DNA of 64,000 nt from Mycobacterium persicum (GTDB lineage Bacteria; Actinomycetota; Actinomycetes; Mycobacteriales; Mycobacteriaceae): the NCBI RefSeq assembly GCF_002086675.1, contig NZ_MVIF01000002.1, positions 62,001-126,000 of the forward strand, read 5' to 3'. Positions 18,287-27,414 of the stretch are shown piece after piece. The position numbers were made by a program, and so were the translations under genes. The notes under the pieces were generated by a model that did no database searches, was not told the origin of the DNA, and saw nothing but the letters and a program-made list of their open reading frames with translations. Numbering within the stretch: the stretch's first letter is position 1; each line of letters begins with the position of its first letter.

Positions 18287-18417
18287 GGCCTACCTCGCCA
18301 GGGCTCTCGCCGGCGCCGTTAGTCGCTGGTTTGTCGGTGACCCGGGGCTCAATGGGCATCAGCGCGAGTACTACCTCGCACCAATGGGACACGAATGGGA
18401 AAGGAATGTGGAGTCAC

Positions 18418-18933
18418 ATGTTTGAAACGCAGCTGACCGTCGTCGGTCACATCGTCAACGACCTCCAGCGCCGGAAGGTCGGAGACCAAGAGGTCGTCAA
18501 GTTCCGGGTAGCCAGCAATTCACGTCGACGCACCAGCGACGGTGGTTGGGAGCCGGGCAACTCGCTGTTCATCACCGTGAACTGCTGGGGCAGGCTGGTC
18601 AGCGGGGTAGGCGCGGCGCTGGGCAAGGGTGCGCCGGTGATCGTGGTGGGCCACGTGTACACCAGCGAGTACGAGGACCGCGACGGCAATCGCCGGTCCT
18701 CGTTGGAGATGCGGGCGACGTCAGTCGGTCCAGACCTCTCGCGGGTCTTCGTGCGAATCGAGAAGCCCAGCTACACTGGCCCGAGTTCCGAGAACGCTCC
18801 GGCAGCCGGAATGACAGGGCAGTCCGGGACCGTCGTGAACGACGACTACCTCGCGGCCCGGGTTGATTCCGTCCCGGACGCGGCTGCCGCCCAGAACGCC
18901 GCCGACCACACCGCGCTACCGCTGTCGGCTTGA
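18418..18933 (+). CDS. Single-strand DNA-binding protein homologue (SsbB-like, Rv2478c-like)
   Basis: This 171-residue protein has an OB-fold SSB domain at about residues 1-110: start FETQLTVVGHIVNDL, then NSLFITVNCWG, VIVVGHVYTSEYEDRDG, and SLEMRATSVGPDLSR. The C-terminal tail is low-complexity but lacks the acidic DDDIPF-type tip of the main SSB, so it should bind single-stranded DNA without the usual partner-docking peptide. The ATG at 18418 follows GGAG by four bases; another in-frame ATG four codons upstream is possible. It precedes ettA by 77 bp on the same strand. It resembles the second mycobacterial SSB, not the ssb next to rpsF. Confidence 0.9.
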   Translation: MFETQLTVVGHIVNDLQRRKVGDQEVVKFRVASNSRRRTSDGGWEPGNSLFITVNCWGRLVSGVGAALGKGAPVIVVGHVYTSEYEDRDGNRRSSLEMRATSVGPDLSRVFVRIEKPSYTGPSSENAPAAGMTGQSGTVVNDDYLAARVDSVPDAAAAQNAADHTALPLSA

Positions 18934-18950
18934 TGCCGGTAGGCGGTGCC

Positions 18951-18956
18951 TAGGAT
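18951..18956 (+). promoter_or_regulatory. Candidate -10 element for ettA
   Basis: TAGGAT fits the mycobacterial -10 consensus TANNNT and lies 60 bp upstream of the ettA start. A direct repeat of GGATAACCC follows immediately (18964-18982), within the predicted leader. The assignment is by motif only. Confidence 0.4.
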
Positions 18957-19010
18957 GGTCGGCGGGATAACCCGGATAACCCGGCAAGACCAGAAAGGCA
19001 ATACCGCGGC

Positions 19011-20687
19011 ATGGCTGAGTTCATCTACACGATGAAAAAGGTCCGCAAGGCGCACGGCGACAAGGTGATCCTCGACGACGTCACGTTGAGTTTCTACCCC
19101 GGTGCCAAGATCGGTGTGGTCGGTCCGAACGGGGCCGGTAAGTCGAGCGTCTTGCGGATCATGGCCGGTCTGGACAAGCCGAACAATGGTGACGCTTTCC
19201 TGGCTACCGGGGCCACCGTCGGCATCCTGCAACAGGAGCCGCCGCTGAATGACGAAAAGACAGTTCGGGGCAACGTTGAAGAGGGCTTGGGGGACATCAA
19301 GGTCAAGCTCGACCGATTCAACGAGGTCGCCGAATTGATGGCCACCGACTACTCCGACGAGTTGATGGAGGAGATGGGCCGACTCCAGGAGGTATTGGAC
19401 CACGCCGACGCGTGGGACCTGGATTCGCAACTGGAGCAGGCGATGGACGCCCTGCGCTGCCCGCCACCCGACGAGCCGGTGACCAACTTGTCCGGAGGTG
19501 AACGTCGCCGCGTCGCATTGTGCAAGCTCTTGCTGTCAAAGCCCGACTTGTTGCTACTCGACGAGCCCACCAACCACCTGGACGCCGAAAGCGTGCAGTG
19601 GCTCGAACAGCATCTCGCCGTCTATCCCGGCGCTATCTTGGCCGTCACCCATGACCGCTACTTCCTGGACAACGTCGCCCAATGGATCCTGGAACTGGAT
19701 CGGGGCCGTGCCTACCCCTACGAAGGCAACTACTCGACCTACCTCGAGAAGAAGGCCGAGCGGATCGCGGTGCAGGGCCGCAAGGACGCCAAGCTGCAAA
19801 AGCGTCTGCAGGACGAGCTGGCCTGGGTTCGCTCCGGCGCCAAGGCGCGCCAGGCCAAGAGCAAGGCGCGCCTGCAGCGCTACGAGGAGATGGCCGCCGA
19901 GGCGGAGAAAACCCGCAAGCTTGACTTCGAAGAGATTCAGATCCCGGTGGGACCGCGACTGGGCAACGTGATCGTCGAGGTCGATCATCTCGACAAGGGC
20001 TATGGCGGACGCACGCTGATCAAGGACCTGTCCTTCACTTTGCCGCGCAACGGCATCGTCGGCGTCATCGGGCCCAACGGCGTCGGCAAGACCACACTGT
20101 TCAAGACCATCGTCGGGCTCGAAGAACCGGACAGCGGCACGGTCAAGATCGGCGAAACCGTCAAGCTGAGCTACGTCGATCAGGCCCGGGCCGGCATCGA
20201 TCCGAAGAAGACCGTGTGGGAGGTCGTGTCCGACGGCCTGGATTACATCGAGGTCGGTCAAAACGAGATACCGTCGCGGGCCTATGTGTCGGCGTTCGGT
20301 TTCAAGGGTCCGGATCAGCAGAAGCCGGCCGGGGTGCTTTCGGGTGGCGAACGCAACCGGCTCAACCTTGCGCTGACCCTCAAGCAGGGCGGCAACCTGA
20401 TCCTGCTGGACGAACCGACCAATGACCTGGACGTCGAGACCCTGAGCTCATTGGAGAACGCCCTGGTGAACTTCCCCGGCTGTGCCGTGGTGATCTCGCA
20501 CGATCGCTGGTTCCTCGACCGCACCTGCACCCACATCCTGGCGTGGGAAGGTGATGCCGACAACGAGGCCAAGTGGTTCTGGTTCGAGGGGAACTTCGGC
20601 GCCTACGAGGAAAACAAGGTGGAACGGCTCGGTATCGAAGCCGCGCGTCCACACCGAGTTACCCACCGGAGGCTGACGCGCGACTAG
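19011..20687 (+). CDS. ettA: Energy-dependent translational throttle protein EttA (ABC-F)
   Basis: This 558-residue ABC-F protein (Rv2477c length) has two ATPase domains and no membrane segments. Domain one has Walker A GPNGAGKS (38-45), signature LSGGERRRVALCKLL and Walker B LLLLDEPTNHLDAES. Domain two has GPNGVGKTT, LSGGERNRLNLALTL and LILLDEPTNDLDVET. The charged linker between them (about 240-320) is the P-site tRNA-interaction region. It binds the ribosomal E site and gates the first elongation step according to ATP/ADP level. A 169-bp spacer with a tandem repeat separates it from gdh. Confidence 0.96.
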   Translation: MAEFIYTMKKVRKAHGDKVILDDVTLSFYPGAKIGVVGPNGAGKSSVLRIMAGLDKPNNGDAFLATGATVGILQQEPPLNDEKTVRGNVEEGLGDIKVKLDRFNEVAELMATDYSDELMEEMGRLQEVLDHADAWDLDSQLEQAMDALRCPPPDEPVTNLSGGERRRVALCKLLLSKPDLLLLDEPTNHLDAESVQWLEQHLAVYPGAILAVTHDRYFLDNVAQWILELDRGRAYPYEGNYSTYLEKKAERIAVQGRKDAKLQKRLQDELAWVRSGAKARQAKSKARLQRYEEMAAEAEKTRKLDFEEIQIPVGPRLGNVIVEVDHLDKGYGGRTLIKDLSFTLPRNGIVGVIGPNGVGKTTLFKTIVGLEEPDSGTVKIGETVKLSYVDQARAGIDPKKTVWEVVSDGLDYIEVGQNEIPSRAYVSAFGFKGPDQQKPAGVLSGGERNRLNLALTLKQGGNLILLDEPTNDLDVETLSSLENALVNFPGCAVVISHDRWFLDRTCTHILAWEGDADNEAKWFWFEGNFGAYEENKVERLGIEAARPHRVTHRRLTRD

Positions 20688-20703
20688 TGTCAGGTCTGCC
20701 GGC

Positions 20704-20861
20704 CCCACGACGATGTGGCCGGTGCGGCCGTTGAGGAGTGGGGCCAATTGAACCGGGTCCCACGACGATGCGGCCGGTACGGGTGTTGAGGAGTGGGGCC
20801 AATTGAACCGGGCCCCACGACGATGCGGCCGGTACGGGTGTTGAGGAGTGGGCCAAGTGAA
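20704..20861 (+). repeat. 55-bp tandem repeat, nearly three copies, running into the gdh start
   Basis: Copies begin at 20704, 20759 and 20814 with the sequence CCCACGACGATG. Copies two and three are identical until about position 38; the third is truncated where gdh begins. Each copy contains TTGAGGAGTGGG, a Shine-Dalgarno-like stretch, followed by GGCCAATTGAA in copies one and two and GGCCAAGTGAA in copy three, where the GTG is a likely gdh start. The size, intergenic place and overlap with the downstream gene resemble mycobacterial interspersed repetitive units; copy number may vary between strains. Confidence 0.9.
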
Positions 20862-23800
20862 AGCAGTCGGTATGACGAGCGATCCCGAAGTTAAGCAGGA
20901 TGTCGGGGCATGGACCACGTTCACCCGGTCCGCTGACGTCCCTGACTGGATCTCGCAGGCCTATCTGGAGAGCTACCGGGGCCAATCGGACGACGGGTCG
21001 CAGAGCCCCGACTCGCTGCTGACGCCGCGCATGTTGGGTGCGCACTATCGGCTCGGTCAGCACCGCGCGGCCGGTGAGAGCTGTGTCGCGGTGTATCACG
21101 CGGACGATCCGGAGGGATTCGGGCCGGCGCTGCAGGTGGTCGCCGAGCACGGCAGCATGCTGATGGACTCGGTGACGGTGCTGCTACACCGGCTCGGGGT
21201 GGGCTACACCGCCATCATGACGCCGGTGTTCGATGTGCGCCGCAGCCCCGCCGGTGAGCTGTTGCGCATCGAACCCAAAGCGGCTGGCGCGTCACCGTAT
21301 ACCGGCGAGGCCTGGATTTTCGTCCAGCTCGCGCCCTCGGTGGACCGCAACGCCCTGACCGAAGTCGAACGGCTGTTACCGAGGGTCCTGGCCGACGTCC
21401 AGCGGGTAGCGACGGATGCGGCGGCGATGATCGCCACCCTGAGCGAATTGGCCGTGGCGGTCGACACTGACACCGAGGGCCACTATGCGGCACCGGATCG
21501 TCAGGAGGTCGCGGCGTTACTGCGCTGGTTGGGCAATGGCAACTTTCTGCTGCTGGGTTACCAGCCCTGCCGGGTCGACGAGGGCATGGTCATTGGCGAC
21601 GGGTCCAGCGGCCTCGGCGTGCTGCGGGCGCGGGCAGGCATCCGGCCCCGGCTGACCGATGAAAACAAGTTGCTGGTCTTGGCGCAGGCACGTGTCGGCA
21701 GCTACCTGCGTTACGGCGCTTACCCCTATGCCATCGCGGTGCGCGAGTACGTCGGCGATGGCAGCGTAACCGAGCATCGCTTCGTCGGGCTGTTCACAGT
21801 CGCCGCCATGAACGCCGATGTCCTGGAAATCCCGGCGATTTCGCGCCGGGTTCGGGAGGCCCTCGAGTTGGCCGGCAGCGACCCAACCCACCCGGGTCAG
21901 CTGTTGCTCGATGTCATCCAGACCGTCCCGCGCCCCGAGCTTTTCACCCTGAGCGCCGAGCGGCTGTTGGAGATGGCCAAAGCCGTGGTGGACCTTGGAT
22001 CCCAGCGACGCGCTTTGTTGTTCCTGCGGGTGGATCGGCTGCAGTTCTTCGTCTCGTGCCTGGTCTACGTGCCGCGCGATCGCTACACCACGGCTGTGCG
22101 CTTGCAGATCGAGGACATCCTGGTCCGCGAGTTCGGCGGGACGCGACTGGAATTCACCGCACGGGTCAGTGAATCGCCTTGGGCTCTGATGCATTTCATG
22201 GTCCGGTTGCCCGAAAAGGACGACGCGGCCTCCCCGCCCGGCTCGGTGGACGTATCCGAGGCCAACCGGCTCCGGATCCAGGCGCTGCTGAGCGAGGCCG
22301 CGCGCACCTGGGCCGACCGGCTGATCGGCGCGGCGGCGGACGGCTCCGTCGGACACAACGACGCCGAGCATTATGCGGCTGCCTTCTCCGAGGCCTACAA
22401 GCAGGCGGTCAGTCCGACCGATGCCATAAACCACATCGCCATCATCAACGAGCTGACCGACGACTCGGTCAAGCTGGTGTTCTCCGACCGCGACGAACAG
22501 GGCCTCGCGCAGCTGACCTGGTTCCTCGGCGGATCCACCGCCTCGCTCAGCGAGCTACTGCCGATGCTGCAGAGTATGGGTGTCGAGGTGCTCGAAGAGC
22601 GGCCGTTCACGGTGACCCGTCCCGACAGGCTGCCGGTGTGGATCTATCAGTTCAAGATCTCGCCGCATCGAACCATCCCGCGCGCGACGACGACCACCGA
22701 ACGGGACGCGGCCGCACAACGGTTCGCCGATGCGGTCACCGCAATCTGGCAGGGCAGGATCGAAATCGACCGGTTCAACGAACTCGTGATGCGCGCGGGG
22801 CTGACCTGGCAGCAAGTTGTCGTGCTGCGCGCTTACGCCAAGTACCTACGGCAGGCCGGCTTCCCCTACAGCCAGTCCTATATCGAATCGGTGCTCAACG
22901 AGCATGCCTCGACCGCACGCTCGCTGGTGACTCTGTTCGAGGCAATGTTCGATCCCAGGCCGGCGGGCTCGCGGCGCGACGCGCAGGCGGCCGCGGCCGC
23001 TGTGGCCGCCGACATCGACGCGGTGGTGGGTCTGGACACCGACCGCATCCTGCGCGCCTTCGCCTCGCTGGTTCAGGCCACATTGCGGACCAATTACTTT
23101 GTGACACGACAGAGTTCGGCCCGGAGCCGCAATGTGCTGGCGGTCAAGCTGGACGCGCAGTTGGTCGACGAGCTGCCGCTGCCGCGCCCCAAGTTCGAAA
23201 TCTTCGTGTACTCGCCGCGGGTGGAAGGCGTGCACCTGCGGTTCGGTCCGGTCGCGCGCGGCGGCTTGCGCTGGTCGGATCGCCGCGACGACTTCCGCAC
23301 CGAGATCCTGGGCCTGGTCAAGGCGCAGGCGGTGAAGAACGCCGTCATCGTGCCGGTCGGCGCCAAGGGCGGATTCGTCGTCAAGCGGCCGCCGCTGCCC
23401 ACCGGCGACGCGGCCGCCGACCGCGATGCCACCCGCGCCGAGGGTGTGGCGTGCTACCAGCTGTTCATTTCCGGATTGCTCGACGTCACCGACAACGTCG
23501 ACCACGCGACCGGAAAAGTCAGCCCACCGCCGGAGGTGGTGCGTCGCGACGGCGACGATGCCTACCTGGTGGTGGCCGCCGACAAAGGCACCGCCACGTT
23601 CTCCGACATCGCCAACGACGTCGCCAAGTCCTACGGGTTCTGGTTGGGTGACGCGTTCGCCTCCGGCGGATCGGTGGGCTACGACCACAAGGCCATGGGT
23701 ATCACCGCCAGGGGTGCCTGGGAGGCCGTCAAACGACACTTCCGGGAAATCGGGGTCGACACGCAGACCGAGGACTTCACCGTCGTCGGCGTCGGCGACA

Positions 23801-25695
23801 TGAGTGGCGACGTATTCGGCAACGGCATGCTGCTCAGCAAGCACATCAGGTTGGTCGCCGCCTTCGATCACCGGCACATCTTCCTCGACCCGGACCCAGA
23901 CGCCGCCGCCTCCTGGGAGGAACGGCGGCGGATGTTCGAGCTGCCCCGATCAAGCTGGGACGACTACGACATGTCGCTGATCAGCGAGGGCGGCGGCGTC
24001 TACAGCCGCGAGCAGAAGGCCATTCCGATCAGCCCGCAGGTCCGTGCCGCGCTCGGCATCGACACCGACGTCACCGAGATGTCGCCACCCAACCTGATCC
24101 GCGCGATTCTGCAGGCGCCGGTCGACCTGCTGTTCAACGGCGGCATCGGCACCTACATCAAGGCGGAGTCGGAATCGGACTCCGATGTCGGCGATCGGGC
24201 CAACGACCCGGTGCGGGTCAACGCCAACCAGGTGCGGGCCAAGGTGATCGGCGAAGGCGGCAACCTCGGGGTCACGGCGCTGGGCCGCGTCGAATTCGAT
24301 CTGTCGGGGGGCCGGATCAACACCGACGCGATGGACAACTCCGCCGGCGTGGATTGCTCCGACCATGAGGTCAACATCAAGATCCTGATCGATTCGCTGG
24401 TCACCGCGGGCAAGGTCAAAGCCGACGAACGCAAACAGCTGCTGGAGTCGATGACCGACGAGGTGGCTCGGCTGGTGCTCACCGACAACGAGGACCAGAA
24501 CGACCTGATGGGCACCAGCCGCGCCAACGCGGCCAGCCTGTTGCCGGTGCACGCCGACCAGATCAGGCACTTGGTGGCCGAGCGGGGACTCAACCGGGAA
24601 TTGGAGGCGCTGCCGTCGGAGAAAGAGATTGCGCGGCGGGCCGAGGCGGGTATCGGCCTGACCTCGCCCGAGTTGGCTACGTTGATGGCCCACGTCAAGC
24701 TGGCACTCAAAGAGGAGGTGCTGACCACCGAGCTGCCCGATCAGGATGTATTCGCGTCCCGATTGCCCGATTATTTTCCGCGGCCGTTACGGGAACGGTT
24801 CACCCCGGAGATCCGCTCGCACCAGCTGCGTCGCGAGATCGTCACCACGATGCTGATCAACGATCTGGTGGACAATGCCGGTATCAGCTACGCATTCCGG
24901 CTCGCCGAGGATGTCGGAGTAACCCCGATCGACGCGGTGCGCACCTACGTCGCCATCGACGCCATCTTCGGGGTGAACCACCTCTGGCGGCGGATCCGCG
25001 CGGCGAATTTGCCGGTCGCACTGTCGGACCGGCTGACGCTCGATACCCGTCGGCTGATCGACCGGGCCGGACGCTGGCTGCTCAACTATCGTCCGCAGCC
25101 GCTGGCCGTGGGCGCCGAGATCAACCGTTTCGCCGCGAAGGTCAAGGCCATGACGCCGCGCATGTCGGAGTGGTTGCGCGGCGACGACAAAGCCATCGTC
25201 GAGAAGGAAGCGGCTGATTTCACCGCACAAGGCGCACCCCACGACTTGGCCTATCGGGTCGCCGTGGGCCTGTACCGCTACAGCTTGCTCGACATCATCG
25301 ACATCGCCGACATCATCGAGATCGACACGGCTGAAGTCGCCGACACCTACTTCGCCCTGATGGACCGGTTGGGCACCGATGGGCTGTTGACTGCGGTCTC
25401 CGAGCTTCCCCGCAACGATCGCTGGCAAGCGTTGGCGCGGTTGGCGATCCGCGACGACATCTACGCCTCGCTGCGGGCGTTGTGTTTCGACGTGCTGGCC
25501 GTCGGCGAACCCGACGAAAGCGGGGAGCAGAAGATCGCCGAGTGGGAGCACATCAGCGCATCCCGGGTGGAGCGGGCTCGCCGCACGCTCAACGAAATCC
25601 GGGAATGCGGCGCGAAAGACCTCGCGACGCTGTCGGTGGCGGCGCGTCAAATCCGCCGGATGACCCGCACCAGCGGGCGCGGGGCGTCCGCATGA
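20857..25695 (+). CDS. gdh: NAD-dependent glutamate dehydrogenase, large 180-kDa type
   Basis: This protein of about 1612 residues belongs to the large NAD-GDH class (Rv2476c, 1624 residues). Long N-terminal ACT-like and coiled regions precede the catalytic domain, whose signature [17 protein letters not shown] starts at about residue 800, followed by [19 protein letters not shown]; the Rossmann part has [14 protein letters not shown]. It converts glutamate to 2-oxoglutarate and ammonium. In mycobacteria it is inhibited by the FHA protein GarA. The start is uncertain: GTG 20857 follows GAGGAGTGGG inside the repeat, while ATG 20872 matches the remembered N-terminus MT-DP-KQD of the orthologue. 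The end overlaps the next start (ATGA). Confidence 0.95.
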   Translation: MKAVGMTSDPEVKQDVGAWTTFTRSADVPDWISQAYLESYRGQSDDGSQSPDSLLTPRMLGAHYRLGQHRAAGESCVAVYHADDPEGFGPALQVVAEHGSMLMDSVTVLLHRLGVGYTAIMTPVFDVRRSPAGELLRIEPKAAGASPYTGEAWIFVQLAPSVDRNALTEVERLLPRVLADVQRVATDAAAMIATLSELAVAVDTDTEGHYAAPDRQEVAALLRWLGNGNFLLLGYQPCRVDEGMVIGDGSSGLGVLRARAGIRPRLTDENKLLVLAQARVGSYLRYGAYPYAIAVREYVGDGSVTEHRFVGLFTVAAMNADVLEIPAISRRVREALELAGSDPTHPGQLLLDVIQTVPRPELFTLSAERLLEMAKAVVDLGSQRRALLFLRVDRLQFFVSCLVYVPRDRYTTAVRLQIEDILVREFGGTRLEFTARVSESPWALMHFMVRLPEKDDAASPPGSVDVSEANRLRIQALLSEAARTWADRLIGAAADGSVGHNDAEHYAAAFSEAYKQAVSPTDAINHIAIINELTDDSVKLVFSDRDEQGLAQLTWFLGGSTASLSELLPMLQSMGVEVLEERPFTVTRPDRLPVWIYQFKISPHRTIPRATTTTERDAAAQRFADAVTAIWQGRIEIDRFNELVMRAGLTWQQVVVLRAYAKYLRQAGFPYSQSYIESVLNEHASTARSLVTLFEAMFDPRPAGSRRDAQAAAAAVAADIDAVVGLDTDRILRAFASLVQATLRTNYFVTRQSSARSRNVLAVKLDAQLVDELPLPRPKFEIFVYSPRVEGVHLRFGPVARGGLRWSDRRDDFRTEILGLVKAQAVKNAVIVPVGAKGGFVVKRPPLPTGDAAADRDATRAEGVACYQLFISGLLDVTDNVDHATGKVSPPPEVVRRDGDDAYLVVAADKGTATFSDIANDVAKSYGFWLGDAFASGGSVGYDHKAMGITARGAWEAVKRHFREIGVDTQTEDFTVVGVGDMSGDVFGNGMLLSKHIRLVAAFDHRHIFLDPDPDAAASWEERRRMFELPRSSWDDYDMSLISEGGGVYSREQKAIPISPQVRAALGIDTDVTEMSPPNLIRAILQAPVDLLFNGGIGTYIKAESESDSDVGDRANDPVRVNANQVRAKVIGEGGNLGVTALGRVEFDLSGGRINTDAMDNSAGVDCSDHEVNIKILIDSLVTAGKVKADERKQLLESMTDEVARLVLTDNEDQNDLMGTSRANAASLLPVHADQIRHLVAERGLNRELEALPSEKEIARRAEAGIGLTSPELATLMAHVKLALKEEVLTTELPDQDVFASRLPDYFPRPLRERFTPEIRSHQLRREIVTTMLINDLVDNAGISYAFRLAEDVGVTPIDAVRTYVAIDAIFGVNHLWRRIRAANLPVALSDRLTLDTRRLIDRAGRWLLNYRPQPLAVGAEINRFAAKVKAMTPRMSEWLRGDDKAIVEKEAADFTAQGAPHDLAYRVAVGLYRYSLLDIIDIADIIEIDTAEVADTYFALMDRLGTDGLLTAVSELPRNDRWQALARLAIRDDIYASLRALCFDVLAVGEPDESGEQKIAEWEHISASRVERARRTLNEIRECGAKDLATLSVAARQIRRMTRTSGRGASA

Positions 25696-26108
25696 GTGTC
25701 GGTTTCGTCGCGCCGGTGCCGGTGCGCTGGTCCGACATCGACATGTACCAGCACGTCAACCACGCCACCATGGTCACCATCCTGGAAGAGGCGCGCGTTC
25801 CGTTTCTCAGGGACGCCTTCGCGGCCGACATCACCACCACCGGCCTGCTCATCGCCGACGTCCGGGTCAGCTACAAAGGTCAACTGCGGCTTTCCGATTC
25901 GCCGCTGCAAGTGACGATTTGGGTGAAGCGGCTGCGCGCGGTGGACTTCACCCTGGGTTACGAAGTACGGTCGGTCAACGCGGAACCGGACTCGAAGCCG
26001 GCCGTCCTCGCCGAGTCACAGCTGGCCGCGTTCCATATCGAAGAACAGCGGGTGGTCCGACTGTCCCCACAGCATCGGGAGAATCTGCAACGGTGGCTTC
26101 GCGAATAG
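25692..26108 (+). CDS. 4HBT hot-dog acyl-CoA thioesterase (Rv2475c-like)
   Basis: This 138-residue single-domain protein starts at the ATG overlapping the gdh stop. The 4-hydroxybenzoyl-CoA-thioesterase-type motif is [16 protein letters not shown], with the usual catalytic Asp at about residue 15-17 and the HVN loop. Such enzymes hydrolyse acyl-CoA thioesters; the substrate cannot be told from sequence. Overlap with gdh and with the following gene makes a three-gene unit. Why a thioesterase is coupled to glutamate dehydrogenase is not clear. Confidence 0.9.
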   Translation: MSVGFVAPVPVRWSDIDMYQHVNHATMVTILEEARVPFLRDAFAADITTTGLLIADVRVSYKGQLRLSDSPLQVTIWVKRLRAVDFTLGYEVRSVNAEPDSKPAVLAESQLAAFHIEEQRVVRLSPQHRENLQRWLRE

Positions 26109-26791
26109 GGGAAGCGTTGGCGGGGGGAACCGGGGGCGGAGGCGAGCGCGGCCTGTGGCTGACTGACCCGGCGCATCGCGCGGATCTGGCCACGTTCGTC
26201 GAGCGTGCGATGCGACTCGACGACGCGGCGATCATTCGTATCCGGGCACGATCGGCTGGATTGCTGACGGCTTGGGTGGCAACGGGTTTCGACGTGCTGG
26301 CCAGCCGGGTGGTGGCCGGCAGAGTGCGGCCCGACGATTTTTCGGTGGGGGCAGCCGGATTGGCGCGCGGACTGGAGGCGATGGACACGTCGGGATATGT
26401 CGATCCAGGTTATGGAATGGACTCGGCGTGGCGCGGTGCGCTGCCCCCGGAGTCCGGTTTCGTCCACCTCGACGACGTGCCGGCCCGGGTGATGCTGGAT
26501 CTGGCGGCGACCGGCGCGCGGCTGGCCAAGGAATACGGCAGTTCTCAGGGTCCGCCGGCCTCGCTGCTGGATCAAGAGGTGATCCAGGTCAGTTCCGGCG
26601 ATGTCGTCGTCGGGCTACCGATGCGCTGTGTGTTCGCTTTGACCGCAATGGGTTTCCTGCCGCAGCCGGCGGAGGTGATCGACGCCGACGAGATGATCCG
26701 GGTCCGGGTGCTGCCGACCTGGTTGCGGCTCGACGCCCGCTTCGGGTCGGTGTACCGGCGGCGCGGTCATCCCGCTCTGGTGCTGCGCTGA
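26093..26791 (+). CDS. Conserved hypothetical protein (Rv2474c-like)
   Basis: This protein of about 232 residues has a GTG start overlapping the thioesterase gene by 16 bases; a start a few codons later is possible because the first residues (Gly-rich) are not conserved in type. It shows no domain that I recognise. The central part, DDAAIIRIRARSAG to GRVRPDDFSVGAAG, is followed by a region with PESGFVHLDDVPARVM and a basic end. No signal peptide or membrane segment is seen. It is kept in the same place after gdh and the thioesterase in M. tuberculosis, so it is a real gene of unknown role. It converges with the methyltransferase gene after 16 bp. Confidence 0.8.
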   Translation: MASRIGEALAGGTGGGGERGLWLTDPAHRADLATFVERAMRLDDAAIIRIRARSAGLLTAWVATGFDVLASRVVAGRVRPDDFSVGAAGLARGLEAMDTSGYVDPGYGMDSAWRGALPPESGFVHLDDVPARVMLDLAATGARLAKEYGSSQGPPASLLDQEVIQVSSGDVVVGLPMRCVFALTAMGFLPQPAEVIDADEMIRVRVLPTWLRLDARFGSVYRRRGHPALVLR

Positions 26792-26807
26792 CGCGAGAGG
26801 GCTTTTG

Positions 26808-27404
26808 CTAGGGCGGATTTCGCCAGTGCAGACGGTACCGGTAGTACAGGCCCCGTCGGAGTTGGGCGTTGGGGAGAACCTCGTTGGCTACCTGCCGGAT
26901 CTGATCGAAGTTTTCGTGTGGCTCGGTGACCGGTACGCCGATGTCACGGGTCTCGCCATGAAGGCGCGATCCGATGCGAACGATGGGCATGCAGAGCAGG
27001 GACCACGCCCGGTCGCGGATCGTCGTGTTCGCCGCAAGCCCCACGACGGCCAGCTCGCCGCCGGGCTTGAGCAGTCGGCGCGCTTTGGCCAGCGCTTCTC
27101 GTAGTGGCTGGTGATGAATGCTGGCCACGAATACGATGACATCAAAGCTTTGCTCGGGTGCGGTAAAGCCCTGAAAGTCGCAGCGGTCGACCGATGTATT
27201 GGTCGTCGAGTGCAGCCGCAGACGTGCCCGCTCGAGTGTGGCATCGTCAGGTTCGATGCCGACGACTCGCTGCGATACCGCCGCGAGCCGTTGCACCAGC
27301 AGGCCCTCACCGCACCCCACATCCAAGACGTCGCCGTGGTGTTGCGCTGCGATATCGACCAGCCATGGGTGATAGGCGGTGTTGTGGTTCCAGTAGTCCG
27401 CCAT
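26808..27404 (-). CDS. Class I SAM-dependent methyltransferase
   Basis: This 198-residue Rossmann-fold methyltransferase has motif I VLDVGCGEGLLVQRLA at about residues 26-41, the acidic end of strand two in VVGIEPDDATL, and post-I motifs FDVIVFVASIHH and LKPGGELAVVGL. The acceptor substrate is not evident; the shape resembles small-molecule methyltransferases of the ubiquinone/SAM type. It starts ten bases after the aglA stop on the same strand and is therefore the third gene of a glbO-aglA-methyltransferase unit. Confidence 0.9.
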   Translation of the reverse strand: MADYWNHNTAYHPWLVDIAAQHHGDVLDVGCGEGLLVQRLAAVSQRVVGIEPDDATLERARLRLHSTTNTSVDRCDFQGFTAPEQSFDVIVFVASIHHQPLREALAKARRLLKPGGELAVVGLAANTTIRDRAWSLLCMPIVRIGSRLHGETRDIGVPVTEPHENFDQIRQVANEVLPNAQLRRGLYYRYRLHWRNPP

Positions 27405-27414
27405 GCTGTGCGGG

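Larger units (their letters stand above)
17509..18417. other. Long intergenic stretch with short repeats
   Basis: This 909-bp region has no convincing gene. Short open frames on both strands lack ribosome sites and any recognisable family. It contains a 12-base direct repeat (TGTTTTCGGCAC at 17771 and 17793), a palindrome GGCGGTAACCGCC (17933-17945), a triple 20-bp tandem repeat and two DnaA-box-like sequences near its end. In M. tuberculosis H37Rv the corresponding interval carries an IS6110 copy; no insertion sequence is visible here. Confidence 0.6.

Noticed and set aside
20448..21150. Minus-strand frames across the 55-bp repeat that give repeated [12 protein letters not shown] peptides
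   Set aside because: The repeats make any frame look periodic; the frames overlap ettA and gdh on the opposite strand and are shadows.
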